A stretch of DNA of 64,000 bases from Novosphingobium sp. IK01 (GCF_033242265.1 NZ_BTFW01000001.1:3121001-3185000), one strand, 5' to 3'. Numbered from the stretch's first letter, positions 38,753 through 48,561 are shown. Program-made: numbers and translations. The notes: a model not told the origin generated them from the sequence alone.

Positions 38753-40762
38753 ATGAACAATGCCGAAGGTGATGCAGAAGGCGCAGGGGGCTCGACCGCT
38801 GCTGTCGGCGCTGCGGGAACGAAAGGCACTGGCCAGGCGGGATCATCCCCGGCGGCTGCTGCGGAAGCCGAATCCGTTTCGGGCGATCACGGGGGCCATC
38901 ATGGCCACGATGCCAGCCTGCTCAAGATGGCCATGGGCGCGGTGGGGGTCGTCTTTGGCGACATCGGCACCAGCCCGCTCTATGCCTTGCGCGACACGTT
39001 TGCCGGGCACCACCGGCTCCCGCTCGACCAGACGCACATCTACGGCATCGTCAGCCTGATGTTCTGGTCGATGATGATCATCGTGACGCTCAAGTACGTC
39101 ACCGTGATCATGCGGGCCGACAACAAGGGCGAGGGCGGCAGCCTGGCCCTGCTCGCGCTGATCAACCAGCACACGGCGGGCAAGCGCTGGGGACGCGGGA
39201 TCGTCCTGCTCGGGGTCTTTGCCACGGCGCTGTTCTATGGCGATTCGATGATCACCCCGGCGGTTTCGGTCATGGGCGCGATGGAAGGCCTCGCGGTCTA
39301 CCAGCCGAGCATGCAGGTCTGGGTCGTGCCGATGGTGGTGACGATCCTGATCGGGCTGTTCCTGATCCAGCGGCGCGGGACCGAGCGCGTGGCGACCTTC
39401 TTCGGGCCGATCATGCTGCTCTATTTTGGCACGATCGCCGTGCTCGGGCTGGTCAGCATCGTGTCGCTGCCCGGCGTGATCCTTGCGCTCAGCCCGCATC
39501 ATGCGGTGGCGATGTTCGCGGCCGATCCGTTCCGGGGCTTCCTCGCGATGGGCGCGGCGGTTCTGGCGGTGACGGGCGCCGAGGCGCTCTATGCCGACAT
39601 GGGCCATTTCGGGCGCAACCCGATCCGCATCTCGTGGCTGGCGCTGGTGCTGCCCGCGCTCGTGCTCAACTATCTGGGGCAGGCCTCGCTGCTGATGCGC
39701 GAAGGGCAGGCCGCGCTGGTCAGCCCGTTCTATTATCTCGCGCCCGACTGGTTCCAGTGGCCCTTGCTGATCATTGCCAGCCTTGCGGCGGTGATCGCCA
39801 GCCAGGCGGTGATCTCGGGCGCGTTCTCGGTCACGCGGCAGGCGATCCAGCTCGGCTTCATCCCGCGCATGACGATCCATTATACCAGTGTCTCGGCGGG
39901 GCAGATCTACATTCCGGTGATCAACACCGCGCTGATGGTGGCGGTGGTCCTGCTGGTGCTGGTGTTCCGCCATTCCTCGAACCTGACCTCGGCCTATGGC
40001 ATCGCGGTGACCGGGGCGATGATGATCGACAACGTCCTGCTGGGCGTGGTGCTGGTCAAGCTGTGGAACTGGCGCCCGGTGCTGGCTGGCGGGTTGCTCG
40101 CGCTCTTCTTCGCGATCGACCTTGGCTATCTGGGGGCGAACCTCACCAAGATCCCCGATGGCGGCTGGGTGCCGCTGGCCATGGGGATCAGCATCTTCAC
40201 GCTGCTGACCACCTGGTCGCGCGGGCGGGCGCTGATGCGCGCGGGGATGGCCGAAGGGTCGATCCCGCTGGAGGTCTTCACCAAGTCGGCCCATTCGAGC
40301 GCCGCGCGCGTGGCGGGCACGGCGATCTTCATGGCTTCGGCCTCCAATGGCGTGCCCTCGGCGCTGCTGCACAACATCAAGCACAACAAGGTGCTGCATG
40401 ACCGGGTGGTGATCCTGACCGTGCAGATTCAGGACGTGCCCTATGTCGACGGGGCCGAGCGCGCGGACGTCAAGGATTTCGGCAACGGGTTCTACCGTCT
40501 CAAGCTGCGCTTCGGGTTCCTTGAGGAGACCGACGTTCCCGCCGCGCTGCGCACGGTGACGACGTGCGGCACGCCGTTCGACATGATGAAGACCAGCTTC
40601 TTCCTCTCGCGCCAGACGCTGATCCCGTCCGACAAGCCGGGCATGGCGATCTGGCGGGAAAAGCTGTTTGCCTGGATGCTGCGCAATGCCGCCGGGGCGA
40701 TGGAGTTCTTCCGCCTGCCGACCAACCGCGTGGTCGAACTGGGCAGCCAGCTCAAAATCTGA
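38753..40762 (+). CDS. kup: Low-affinity potassium transporter Kup
   Basis: A 669-residue KUP/HAK family K+ uptake protein. After a 60-residue Ala/Gly/Glu-rich N-terminus comes the signature [19 protein letters not shown], then about twelve membrane helices (GALFYGDS-like [36 protein letters not shown]) and a soluble C-terminal domain. ATG 38753 is chosen over an in-frame start at 38729. Downstream lies a hairpin shared with a convergent lipoprotein gene. Confidence 0.94.
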   Translation: MNNAEGDAEGAGGSTAAVGAAGTKGTGQAGSSPAAAAEAESVSGDHGGHHGHDASLLKMAMGAVGVVFGDIGTSPLYALRDTFAGHHRLPLDQTHIYGIVSLMFWSMMIIVTLKYVTVIMRADNKGEGGSLALLALINQHTAGKRWGRGIVLLGVFATALFYGDSMITPAVSVMGAMEGLAVYQPSMQVWVVPMVVTILIGLFLIQRRGTERVATFFGPIMLLYFGTIAVLGLVSIVSLPGVILALSPHHAVAMFAADPFRGFLAMGAAVLAVTGAEALYADMGHFGRNPIRISWLALVLPALVLNYLGQASLLMREGQAALVSPFYYLAPDWFQWPLLIIASLAAVIASQAVISGAFSVTRQAIQLGFIPRMTIHYTSVSAGQIYIPVINTALMVAVVLLVLVFRHSSNLTSAYGIAVTGAMMIDNVLLGVVLVKLWNWRPVLAGGLLALFFAIDLGYLGANLTKIPDGGWVPLAMGISIFTLLTTWSRGRALMRAGMAEGSIPLEVFTKSAHSSAARVAGTAIFMASASNGVPSALLHNIKHNKVLHDRVVILTVQIQDVPYVDGAERADVKDFGNGFYRLKLRFGFLEETDVPAALRTVTTCGTPFDMMKTSFFLSRQTLIPSDKPGMAIWREKLFAWMLRNAAGAMEFFRLPTNRVVELGSQLKI

Positions 40763-40789
40763 CACGTCTTTTCAAGGGAAGACGCGCAA

Positions 40790-40822
40790 ACGCCCGGATG
40801 CCCGCAGGGGCTTTCCGGGCGT
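40790..40822. terminator. Probable terminator hairpin between kup and the lipoprotein gene
   Basis: ACGCCCGGA (40790-40798) pairs with TCCGGGCGT (40814-40822) over a 15-nt loop. The T-run is poor, but its place between convergent genes fits transcription termination. Confidence 0.5.
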
Positions 40823-40835
40823 TGTCGTGTGTGGG

Positions 40836-41186
40836 TTACTGCTTGAGCGCGGCGTCGGCCTCGTTGGCACCCTGCTTGACCCGGTTGCCGAACCGGTCGG
40901 CGGCGACACTGGCCTTGTCGGCTGCCTTGTCGATCTTGTGGCCGGCTTCATCGGCGGCCTTGTCAGCCGCCTTGCTGGCGTCGTCGAAAGCCTTCGAGGC
41001 GGCATCCGAGACCGAATCGGCCGCCTTGTCGGCAGCCGCGCCAGCCTTTTCGGCGGCCCGGCCTGCATCGTCGGCGGCGGAACTGGCCGCAGCATCGGCC
41101 TGATCCTGGGTCTTTTGCGAGCAGGCCGACAGCCCGGCCCCGGCCAGCAGCATCAGGGCAGGGGCGGCAAGAATGGAACGGCGCAT
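40836..41186 (-). CDS. Alanine-rich lipoprotein with LEA-like helical repeats
   Basis: A 116-residue protein. The signal MRRSILAAPALMLLAGAGLSAC ends in a lipobox (LSAC). The mature part consists of Ala/Asp/Lys repeats such as AADKAADSVSDAASKAFDDAS and KAADKASVAADRFGN, predicted as one long amphipathic helix and resembling LEA or apolipoprotein-type 11-residue repeats. It is probably anchored in the outer or inner membrane. Function unknown; stress protection or envelope tethering are possibilities only. ATG at 41186. Confidence 0.75.
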   Translation of the reverse strand: MRRSILAAPALMLLAGAGLSACSQKTQDQADAAASSAADDAGRAAEKAGAAADKAADSVSDAASKAFDDASKAADKAADEAGHKIDKAADKASVAADRFGNRVKQGANEADAALKQ

Positions 41187-41257
41187 GTATCCTTCACTCC
41201 CGGTTGTGGGTTCGTGAAGCGGGTAACGCGCACGCGGTTCAGGCGGTTCCCCGTGGT

Positions 41258-41923
41258 TCAGTCGTGCGGGGTGATGGTCTCGTCGTCGCGGACCTCTTCG
41301 CCGCCAAGGCCATGGCGCAGCAGCATCGGGATCTGCGCAAACGTGAACAGGAACGAGAGCGCGCTCACGCCCCACAGCTTGGCGCTGAGCCAGCCGTCGA
41401 ACGAGAGGGTGTGGCGCAGCACTTCGTTGAGCCCGGCCAGAAACAGGAAGAACCACGCCCAGTTGCGCGAGAGCTTGCGCCAGCCCGCCTCGTCGAGGCC
41501 GTCGAACGCGCTTTGCAGCAGCATCCGCAAGACCGCCTTGCCGCGCGCGAGGCCCGCGAACAGGGCCCCTGCAAACAGCAGGTAGATCACCGTCGGCTTG
41601 ATCTGGATCCAGAACGGATCGCCCAGAAACACCGTGAGCGTGCCAAAGCCCATGATCAGCACGGTCGAAAGCCAGAGCATCGGCGAAATCCGCCCCAGCC
41701 GCCACTTCGAGACGATGAGTGCGACGACCGTGGCGACCATGAAGGCCACCGTGCTCTTGGTGATCGCCACCACCGCGCCCACTTCGACGCCCGTGCCCGT
41801 CCCCTTGGGCGGGCTGAACTGGCGATAGGCGAGGAAGAAGACCAGCAGCGGGCCATAGTCGACCGCGAGGTTGACCCAGGAACTCTTGGGCGCGCTCTTG
41901 GGCCTGGTGGTGTTCGTGGTCAC
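41258..41923 (-). CDS. yciB: Inner membrane-spanning protein YciB (septation protein A)
   Basis: A 221-residue protein with five to six helices. The start region SWVNLAVDYGPLLVFFLAY and GDPFWIQIKPTVIYLLFAG, then AWFFLFLAGLNEVL, are typical of YciB/IspZ. Family members are linked to intracellular septation and envelope integrity. A 15-residue Lys/Ser-rich N-terminus precedes. The start overlaps the ftsY stop by four bases, so it ends the dapF-mtaB-ftsY-yciB transcription unit. Confidence 0.9.
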   Translation of the reverse strand: MTTNTTRPKSAPKSSWVNLAVDYGPLLVFFLAYRQFSPPKGTGTGVEVGAVVAITKSTVAFMVATVVALIVSKWRLGRISPMLWLSTVLIMGFGTLTVFLGDPFWIQIKPTVIYLLFAGALFAGLARGKAVLRMLLQSAFDGLDEAGWRKLSRNWAWFFLFLAGLNEVLRHTLSFDGWLSAKLWGVSALSFLFTFAQIPMLLRHGLGGEEVRDDETITPHD

Positions 41924-42846
41924 TGGAAGACCCCTGCGATGACCTTGGCCAGCAGGTCCGGGTCGAACGGGCGCAAGTCGTCGATGGTCTCGCCAACGCC
42001 GATGGCGTGGATCGGCAGGCCATATTGCTCGGCGGCGGCCACCAGCACGCCGCCGCGCGCGGTGCCATCGAGCTTGGTCATGATCAGGCCCGAGACGCCC
42101 GCCACATCCTTGAAGATCTCGATCTGCTGAAGCGCGTTCTGCCCGTTGGTGGCATCGAGCACGAGGACGACATCGTGCGGGGCCTCGGGGTTGAGGCGGC
42201 CCAGAACACGGCGGACCTTGGCCAGCTCGTCCATCAGTTCGCGCTTGTTGTGCAGGCGCCCGGCGGTGTCGACGATCAGCACGTCGGTGCCCTTGTCGGT
42301 CGCCGCCTTGACCGCGTCGAACACGACCGAGGCCGGGTCGCCCCCTTCAGGGCCGGTCACGATGGGGACGCCAAGGCGCTCGGCCCAGACCTTGAGCTGG
42401 CCGATGGCCGCCGCGCGGAAGGTGTCGCCCGCGGCCAGCATCACCGAATAGTCGAGTTCCTGGAACAGGTGGGCGAGCTTGGCGATCGTCGTCGTCTTGC
42501 CCGAGCCGTTGACCCCGATGACGAGGATCACCTGCGGGCGGGGGAAGGCCACGATGTCGAGCGGCTTGGCCACCGGGCGCAGGATCGCGGCGATCTCGTC
42601 GGCCACGGCCTGGCGCAAGGTGGTGTCGTCGAGCCCTTCCTCGAAGCGGGCCGAGGCCAGCCGCGCGCGGATGCGGGCCGCTGCGCGCGGGCCGAGGTCC
42701 GACATGATCAGCGCGTCTTCCAGATCGTCGAGCTGGGTCTCGGTCAGCCGGGTCGAGCCGCCAAAGCCCGCCAGGTTGCCGGCCAGACGCTCCGACGTCT
42801 TGCGGAAGCCGCCCAACAGGCGATCCGACCAGCTGTCGCTACTCAT
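41920..42846 (-). CDS. ftsY: Signal recognition particle receptor FtsY
   Basis: A 308-residue SRP GTPase. G1 is GVNGSGKTT at residues 111-119; DTAGRLHNK (G3) and TKLDGTARGG (G4 and closing loop) follow. The N domain is short and the acidic A domain of E. coli is missing, as in most alphaproteobacteria. It docks SRP-ribosome complexes at the membrane; its partner Ffh is encoded at 47027. The start overlaps the mtaB stop. Confidence 0.96.
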   Translation of the reverse strand: MSSDSWSDRLLGGFRKTSERLAGNLAGFGGSTRLTETQLDDLEDALIMSDLGPRAAARIRARLASARFEEGLDDTTLRQAVADEIAAILRPVAKPLDIVAFPRPQVILVIGVNGSGKTTTIAKLAHLFQELDYSVMLAAGDTFRAAAIGQLKVWAERLGVPIVTGPEGGDPASVVFDAVKAATDKGTDVLIVDTAGRLHNKRELMDELAKVRRVLGRLNPEAPHDVVLVLDATNGQNALQQIEIFKDVAGVSGLIMTKLDGTARGGVLVAAAEQYGLPIHAIGVGETIDDLRPFDPDLLAKVIAGVFQ

Positions 42847-44036
42847 GCCAGCATTCCTTCTTCGATTCCCGTGGGTGTCAGCGTGACGAGGGTGCCCGGC
42901 GCCGTGCCGGGGGGCAGGCGATAGGGCGCAAAGTGTGGGCCATGGCCGCTGCCGTCGCGTTCGGCAAGCACTTGCGCGGGGATTCCCACCAGCGAGGCGA
43001 GCCAGCGCGCGCGTTCTTGCGCGACGGCTTCGCGCAAGTGCGCTGCGCGTTCGCGCACGAGGGCCGGGTCTACCTGCGGCATGCGCGCGGCGGGCGTGCC
43101 GGGGCGCGGCGAATAGGGAAAGACATGGCCATGGACGATTCGCGCCTCGCGCACGATCGAGAGCGTGTCGGCGTGGTGCGCGTCGTCTTCGGTCGGGAAC
43201 CCGGCGATGAGGTCGGCGCCGATGGCGATTTCGGGGCGGCGGGCGTGGAGCGTGGCGACCAGATCGAGCGCCTGCGCGCGGGTGTGGCGGCGCTTCATCC
43301 GCTTGAGCACCATGTCTGCCCCCGATTGCAGCGAGAGGTGGACATGGGGCATCACGCGCGGGTTTTCGCAGAGCAGGGCGAGCAGGGTCTCGTCGATTTC
43401 CACCCCGTCCACAGAGGAGAGGCGCAGGCGCGGCAATTCCGGGAAGGCGCGCAGGATCGCGGCGACCAGTTCGCCGAGGCGGGGCGCATCGGGAAGATCG
43501 GCACCCCAGCTCGTCAGGTCGATGCCCGAAAGGACGACTTCGTGGACGCCGAGCGCCAGATGGCTTTCGACCGTGCGCAGGACATCGGCGACCGGGGCCG
43601 AGCGGCTGGCCCCGCGCCCTTGCGGGATCACGCAGAACGTGCAGGCATGGTCGCAGCCGTTCTGGACCGGCACGAAGGCGCGGGTGTGGTGCGCCGAAGG
43701 GGCGCGCGGGGGCGGGGCGGGCACTTGCCAGCGCGCGGGGTCGAGCTTGGCGCTGTTGGGGATCACCCCGTCCACTTCGTCCATCGCGGCAAAGCCGGAG
43801 GCGTCGATGGTGGCCGCGCAGCCGGTCACGATCAGGCGGGCCTCGGGATGGTCGCGGCGCAGGCGGCGCACCGCGCGGCGCGACTGGCTGACGGCCTGCG
43901 CGGTAACGGCGCAGGAATTGACCACGACCGTGTGCCCGCCGTCGGTTTCGAGCAGGGCGCGAATCGATTCGCTTTCGGCCAGGTTCATCCGGCAGCCCAG
44001 CGTCACGACCTGAGCGGGCGCACTCTCCCGGCTCAT
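42843..44036 (-). CDS. mtaB: tRNA (N6-L-threonylcarbamoyladenosine(37)-C2)-methylthiotransferase MtaB
   Basis: A 397-residue radical-SAM methylthiotransferase. Cys15, Cys42 and Cys73 bind the auxiliary cluster; CDHACTFC (Cys128, 132, 135) binds the SAM cluster. The C-terminus carries a TRAM-like region. MtaB converts t6A37 to ms2t6A37 in ANN-decoding tRNAs. I chose ATG 44036 by the MtaB N-terminus (VVTLGCRMNLAESES); the longer open frame overlaps dapF. It follows dapF by 14 bp. Confidence 0.9.
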   Translation of the reverse strand: MSRESAPAQVVTLGCRMNLAESESIRALLETDGGHTVVVNSCAVTAQAVSQSRRAVRRLRRDHPEARLIVTGCAATIDASGFAAMDEVDGVIPNSAKLDPARWQVPAPPPRAPSAHHTRAFVPVQNGCDHACTFCVIPQGRGASRSAPVADVLRTVESHLALGVHEVVLSGIDLTSWGADLPDAPRLGELVAAILRAFPELPRLRLSSVDGVEIDETLLALLCENPRVMPHVHLSLQSGADMVLKRMKRRHTRAQALDLVATLHARRPEIAIGADLIAGFPTEDDAHHADTLSIVREARIVHGHVFPYSPRPGTPAARMPQVDPALVRERAAHLREAVAQERARWLASLVGIPAQVLAERDGSGHGPHFAPYRLPPGTAPGTLVTLTPTGIEEGMLA

Positions 44037-44050
44037 CGGCGCAGACGGCC

Positions 44051-44872
44051 TCAGAGCGGGTAGCGGGCGTCGTCGAAGGCGCCCTCGAAGCTGGTCGTGG
44101 CCGGGCCCGTCATCAGGATCGTGCCGCTGTTCTGCCAGTCGATCCGCAAGGGGCCGCCGGGCAGCTCGACCGTGACGCTGCGGCCCGTCAACTTGCGGCG
44201 CATGGCCGCGATGGCCGTGGCGCAGGCGCCCGTGCCGCAGGCCCGCGTCAGCCCGGCGCCGCGTTCCCACACGCGCAGGCGCAAGTGGTCGGGGCCGATC
44301 AGGCTGGCGACATTGACGTTCACGCGCTCGGGGAATACCGGGTCGTTCTCGATGACCGGGCCCAGCCGGGCGAGGTCCACCGCATCGGCATCGGGCACGA
44401 AGAACACCGCATGGGGGTTGCCGACATTGACCGCCACCGGGTTTTCAAGGGTTTCCCAGCCCAGCGGCATGGCCAGCGTGTCCATTGCATAGGCGAGCGG
44501 GATCGCGTCCCAGTCGAACCGGGGGGCGCCCATGTCGACGGCGATGCCGCTGTTCGTGGCATGGGCTTCGAGCAGGCCGCCGCCGGTCTCGATCCGGGTG
44601 TGCCCGGCGTGCTCGGGGGCGAGCAGGAGGCCGATCGCGCGCGTGGCATTGCCACAGGCGCCCACTTCGCTGCCGTCGGGGTTGAAGATGCGCATCTTCA
44701 CATCGGCGCGTTCGGACGGTTCGAGCACGATCAACTGGTCGCAGCCGATGCCGGTGTTCCGGTCGGCCAGCGCACTAGCGCGCGCCGCCGATATCGCCAG
44801 CGGCTCGACGCGCGCGTCGATCACCACGAAATCGTTGCCCAGGCCGTGCATCTTGAGAAAGGGAATGCGCAT
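44051..44872 (-). CDS. dapF: Diaminopimelate epimerase
   Basis: A 273-residue enzyme that interconverts LL- and meso-diaminopimelate for lysine and peptidoglycan. The two catalytic cysteines are Cys73 (GACGNATRAIG) and Cys212 (ACGTGACATA). The start FLKMHGLGNDFVVIDAR is diagnostic. It heads the minus-strand group with mtaB, ftsY and yciB. asd, which supplies the pathway, lies 9 kb away. Confidence 0.97.
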   Translation of the reverse strand: MRIPFLKMHGLGNDFVVIDARVEPLAISAARASALADRNTGIGCDQLIVLEPSERADVKMRIFNPDGSEVGACGNATRAIGLLLAPEHAGHTRIETGGGLLEAHATNSGIAVDMGAPRFDWDAIPLAYAMDTLAMPLGWETLENPVAVNVGNPHAVFFVPDADAVDLARLGPVIENDPVFPERVNVNVASLIGPDHLRLRVWERGAGLTRACGTGACATAIAAMRRKLTGRSVTVELPGGPLRIDWQNSGTILMTGPATTSFEGAFDDARYPL

Positions 44873-44915
44873 CGGCGCGATCTAGGCGCCAAGAGGCGCG
44901 TGCGCAAGGCAGGCC

Positions 44916-46622
44916 TCAGGCGCGGCGGGCCTGATCCGGTTCGGGCGCGGTGGAAGGCGCGGAGGAAACGGGGGGCGAAACCAGCGCGGGGGCGGGCTGG
45001 GTGAGGGCAGGGGCGAGCAGGCCCTGCTCGGCCAGCGCGGTGCGCACGGCGCTGGCGGGCTGGGGCTGGCCATAGAGATAGCCCTGTCCCTTGAACGAGC
45101 CGAGCTTGCGCAATTCGGCCAGCACTGCGTCGGAGGCGATCCCCTCGGCGGTGAGCGGAAGGCGCAGGCCCTTGCCCAGCGAGGTGATCGCGCTGACGAT
45201 CGTGGCGCTGTCCTGACAGGAATCGAGCGTGGAGACGAAGCTGCGGTCGATCTTGATCCGGTCGAAGGGCAGCGAGCGCAGTTGCGCGATCGAGCTGTAG
45301 CCGGTGCCGAAATCGTCGAGGCTGATGCCGATGCCCTGGTTCTTGAGGCTGGCGACCAGCGAGCGGACGACCGGCAGGTTTTCGTGCAGGCAGGTCTCGG
45401 TGATCTCGATGTCGAGGCGGTGGGCCGGGAAATTCGTCTCCACCAGCAATTTGAGCATGCGCTGGGCAAACCATGGGTCGCGCAACTGCATCGGCGAGAT
45501 GTTGACCGAGAGCGTGAGCGAGGGATCCCATTCGCGCGCGTCGATCAGGGCCTGACGGATCAGGCATTCCGAGAGCGGCGCGATCAGGCCGATTTCCTCG
45601 GCCACGGGAATGAACACGTCGGGTGCGATCAGGCCGTAGCGCGGCGAATGCCAGCGGGCGAGCATCTCGAATCCGGTCAGGCGGCCGGTATCGAGATCGA
45701 TCTGCTTTTCGTAATAGGGCACGAATTCCCCGCGCGGGATGCCCTCGCGGATGCCGGTTTCCAGTTCCGCGCGGAAGCGCAGTTCCTTTTCCATCGTCGG
45801 CTCGAACCACGCATAGCGCCCGCGTCCGCAGCTCTTGGCGTAATACATCGCCAGATCGGCAAAGTGCTGGAGCTGGCTGGCCACTTGCGGCGAGGGGGTC
45901 TGGGGCGCGATGTCGGGCGTGTCGCTGCGGGCCAGCCCGAGCGAGCCGGACACTTCGACCGCGTGTCCGGCAAGGCTGATCGGTTCGGACAGCGTGACCA
46001 GCAACTGCTCGGCCATCAGTTCGACCGTCTCGGGATGGGCGGCCTCGAAGGGAAGCGCGCAGGTGAACTCGTCGCCCCCGATGCGCGCGATGATCGCCTC
46101 CTCGGGCAGGATCGCGCGCAGGCGGCTGGCGGTTTCGACCAGCACCGCGTCGCCCATCTGGTGGCCGTGAAGGTCGTTGGCGCGCTTGAACTTGTCGAGA
46201 TCGAGCACGAGCAGGGCGACGGCCTTGTCCTGGCTGCGGGCTTCCTCGACAAGCGCGGTAATGGCGCCATCGAGGCTGCGCCGGTTGAGGCAGCCGGTCA
46301 GCGGATCGGTATAGGCGAGTTGACGGGCCGCGTCCTCGGCCTTGCGCCGCTCGCGCACTTCGGCGGTCAACTCGGCATAGCGGCGCCAGCCGAAGATGAT
46401 CAGCGCGATGTTGAGCAGCAAGGCGTTGGACAGGACCGCATCAGCCGGCACGCCACCGAACAGCAGGTGGTGGAGTGTGCGGGGCAGCACGGTTGCGCCC
46501 GAACTGACAAACAGAATGAGGGCGGCCACGATGATCCCCAGCGCCACGATGTCGCGCTCTGCCCGGTGGGTTCCGGCGGGCGCACGCGCAGCGGTGCCGT
46601 TCGTGTCTGCGGGACTCGTCAT
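44916..46622 (-). CDS. Membrane-bound GGDEF/EAL cyclic-di-GMP protein
   Basis: A 568-residue protein. Two membrane helices (residues about 25-43 and 62-80) precede a diguanylate cyclase domain with intact GGDEF at 182-186 and no upstream RxxD inhibitory site. An EAL phosphodiesterase domain follows from about 285; its signature reads EML (319-321) rather than EAL, but the catalytic Glu and later metal ligands are kept (NISPMQL, EITETCL, DDFGTGYSS at 436-444). Both activities are possible. The C-terminal 50 residues are Pro/Ala-rich. It is monocistronic and divergent from ffh. Confidence 0.88.
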   Translation of the reverse strand: MTSPADTNGTAARAPAGTHRAERDIVALGIIVAALILFVSSGATVLPRTLHHLLFGGVPADAVLSNALLLNIALIIFGWRRYAELTAEVRERRKAEDAARQLAYTDPLTGCLNRRSLDGAITALVEEARSQDKAVALLVLDLDKFKRANDLHGHQMGDAVLVETASRLRAILPEEAIIARIGGDEFTCALPFEAAHPETVELMAEQLLVTLSEPISLAGHAVEVSGSLGLARSDTPDIAPQTPSPQVASQLQHFADLAMYYAKSCGRGRYAWFEPTMEKELRFRAELETGIREGIPRGEFVPYYEKQIDLDTGRLTGFEMLARWHSPRYGLIAPDVFIPVAEEIGLIAPLSECLIRQALIDAREWDPSLTLSVNISPMQLRDPWFAQRMLKLLVETNFPAHRLDIEITETCLHENLPVVRSLVASLKNQGIGISLDDFGTGYSSIAQLRSLPFDRIKIDRSFVSTLDSCQDSATIVSAITSLGKGLRLPLTAEGIASDAVLAELRKLGSFKGQGYLYGQPQPASAVRTALAEQGLLAPALTQPAPALVSPPVSSAPSTAPEPDQARRA

Positions 46623-47026
46623 GCGGGGGAAGATCCGATGGTCTGTTGTCTGGAATGGCCCTTGTCTACGTAAGCCATCTTAAAATATCAGTTAACAGTT
46701 CGCATGGCGTGGTTAATTATATTCACCATGTTGCCGGGCGGAGAAGGGGGTGTCGGGGGGGCGAAGCGGCATTCGCCTTCTCCCCGGCGAATTTCGAATC
46801 AGGGCGCGATGAGAGGGCTTGCAAAGGGGGTGCTTGCAAAGGGGATGGGGGCACGGTAAAGGCCCCGCCAGACGTATTTCGGGATTCGCCCGAGGTATGT
46901 CGTGATTTTTGGTTTTGTACGCCCCCGCTCTTTCGGCAAGGCGCACGCTGGTCGGCGAGGTTTCGCCCACCGGCGTTTTTCGCGTTCTGGAAGGCCGGGC
47001 TGGTTTTGGCAATGTAGGAGCTGCGC
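46623..47026. other. Intergenic region between the divergent GGDEF/EAL gene and ffh
   Basis: A 404-bp stretch with an AT-richer core (46675-46730). It contains an imperfect inverted repeat (46734-46748 with 46777-46789) enclosing a perfect hairpin GGCGAA/TTCGCC, and a 15-bp-period duplication (46817-46844). No coding frame is convincing. The ffh binding site GGAG lies at its right end. Confidence 0.5.
46817..46844. repeat. Tandem duplication GCTTGCAAAGGGG, period 15 bp
   Basis: GCTTGCAAAGGGG occurs at 46817-46829 and again, exactly, at 46832-46844, about 180 bp upstream of ffh. Confidence 0.75.
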
Positions 47027-48523
47027 GTGTTCGACAGTCTTTCCGACCGGCTTGGCGGCGTCTTCGACCGCCTGCGCGGACGCGGCGCGCTTCAGGAAGA
47101 AGACGTCCGCGCCGCCATGCGCGAAGTGCGCATCGCCCTGCTGGAGGCCGACGTGGCCCTGCCGGTGGTGCGCCGCTTCGTCGACCGCGTCACCGAGGAG
47201 GCCGTGGGCCAGTCGGTGCTCAAGTCGGTCACGCCCGGCCAGCAGGTCGTCAAGATCGTCAACGATGCGCTGGTCGAGATGCTCGGCAGCGAGGCCGCCG
47301 ATCTCGATCTGAACGCGGCCCCGCCGGTCGTGATCATGATGGTCGGCCTTCAGGGCTCGGGCAAGACGACCAGCACCGCCAAGATCGGCAAGCTGCTGAA
47401 GGAAAAGCGCGGCAAGAAGGTGATGATGGCGTCGCTCGACGTCAATCGCCCCGCCGCGCAGGAACAGCTTCGCGTTCTGGGTGAACAGGTTGGCGTGGCT
47501 ACCCTGCCGATCGTTCCGGGCCAGTCGCCGGTCGAGATCGCCAGCCGCGCGATGAGTTCGGCCAAGCTGCAGGCGGTCGACGTGCTGCTGCTCGACACCG
47601 CGGGCCGCCTCCACGTCGATTCGGCGCTGATGGACGAGATGAAGGCCGTTGCCGCCATCTCGACCCCGCGTGAAACGCTGCTGGTGGTCGACTCGCTGAC
47701 CGGTCAGGACGCGGTCAACGTGGCGCAGGCCTTTGCCGGCGAGGTCGATCTCACCGGTGTCGTGCTCACCCGCATGGACGGCGACGCCCGCGGGGGCGCC
47801 GCGCTCTCGATGCGCGCGGTCACCGGCAAGCCGATCAAGTTTGCCGCGACCGGCGAAAAGCTCGACGCCATCGAGACCTTCCAGCCCGAACGCGTGGCTG
47901 GCCGCATCCTGGGCATGGGCGACATCGTCTCGATCGTCGAAAAGGCGGCCGCGACGATCAAGCAGGACGAGGCCGAGAAGCTCGCCGCGCGCATGGCCAA
48001 GGGCCAGTTCGACATGAACGACTTGCGCACGCAGCTTCAGCAGATGCAGCGCATGGGCGGCCTTGGCGCGCTGGCCGGGCTGATGCCGGGCATGAAGAAG
48101 GCCAAGCAGGCGATGGCCCAGTCGGGCATGGACGACAAGGTCCTGCTCCACATGGACGCGATCATCGGTTCGATGACGGCCAAGGAACGCGCCAAGCCCG
48201 AACTGCTCAACGCCAAGCGCAAGATCCGCGTGGCCAAGGGCTCGGGCACGCAAGTGCAGGATGTCAACAAGCTCATCAAGATGCACCAGGAAATGGGCAA
48301 GGCGATGAAGCAGATCAAGAAGATGGGCGGGCTCAAGGGCCTTGGCGCCCTCTTCGGCAAGGGCGGCCTTGGTGCAGCCATGCCGGGCCTTGACCAGCAG
48401 GCCGGGCCCGGTGGCCTTGGTGGCGCCGGAATGGGCGGTGGCATGGGCGGAATGGGCGGCCTGCCGGGCCTGGGCAGCGGGGGGCTTCCCTCCAATCTGG
48501 CCGACCTGCTCAAGAAGAAGTGA
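47027..48523 (+). CDS. ffh: Signal recognition particle protein Ffh
   Basis: A 498-residue SRP GTPase. The N domain starts MFDSLSDRLGGVFDRLRGRG; G1 is GLQGSGKTT at residues 107-115; DTAGRLHVD and TRMDGDARGGAA follow. The methionine-rich M domain (LQQMQRMGGLG, MPGMKKAKQAM) binds signal peptides and 4.5S RNA, and a Gly/Met tail ends at LADLLKKK. The start is GTG 47027 with GGAG nine bases upstream. 4.5S RNA itself is not seen in the window. rpsP follows within 40 bp. Confidence 0.97.
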   Translation: MFDSLSDRLGGVFDRLRGRGALQEEDVRAAMREVRIALLEADVALPVVRRFVDRVTEEAVGQSVLKSVTPGQQVVKIVNDALVEMLGSEAADLDLNAAPPVVIMMVGLQGSGKTTSTAKIGKLLKEKRGKKVMMASLDVNRPAAQEQLRVLGEQVGVATLPIVPGQSPVEIASRAMSSAKLQAVDVLLLDTAGRLHVDSALMDEMKAVAAISTPRETLLVVDSLTGQDAVNVAQAFAGEVDLTGVVLTRMDGDARGGAALSMRAVTGKPIKFAATGEKLDAIETFQPERVAGRILGMGDIVSIVEKAAATIKQDEAEKLAARMAKGQFDMNDLRTQLQQMQRMGGLGALAGLMPGMKKAKQAMAQSGMDDKVLLHMDAIIGSMTAKERAKPELLNAKRKIRVAKGSGTQVQDVNKLIKMHQEMGKAMKQIKKMGGLKGLGALFGKGGLGAAMPGLDQQAGPGGLGGAGMGGGMGGMGGLPGLGSGGLPSNLADLLKKK

Positions 48524-48561
48524 TTTTCGAAAAATTCCCGGTTTGTTTGAAAGGTAAGTAA

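Noticed and set aside
46681..46697. CtrA-like TTAA-N8-TTAAC upstream of the GGDEF/EAL gene
   Set aside because: The consensus needs a 7-bp spacer. The spacing is off by one and the region is AT-rich, so chance is likely.
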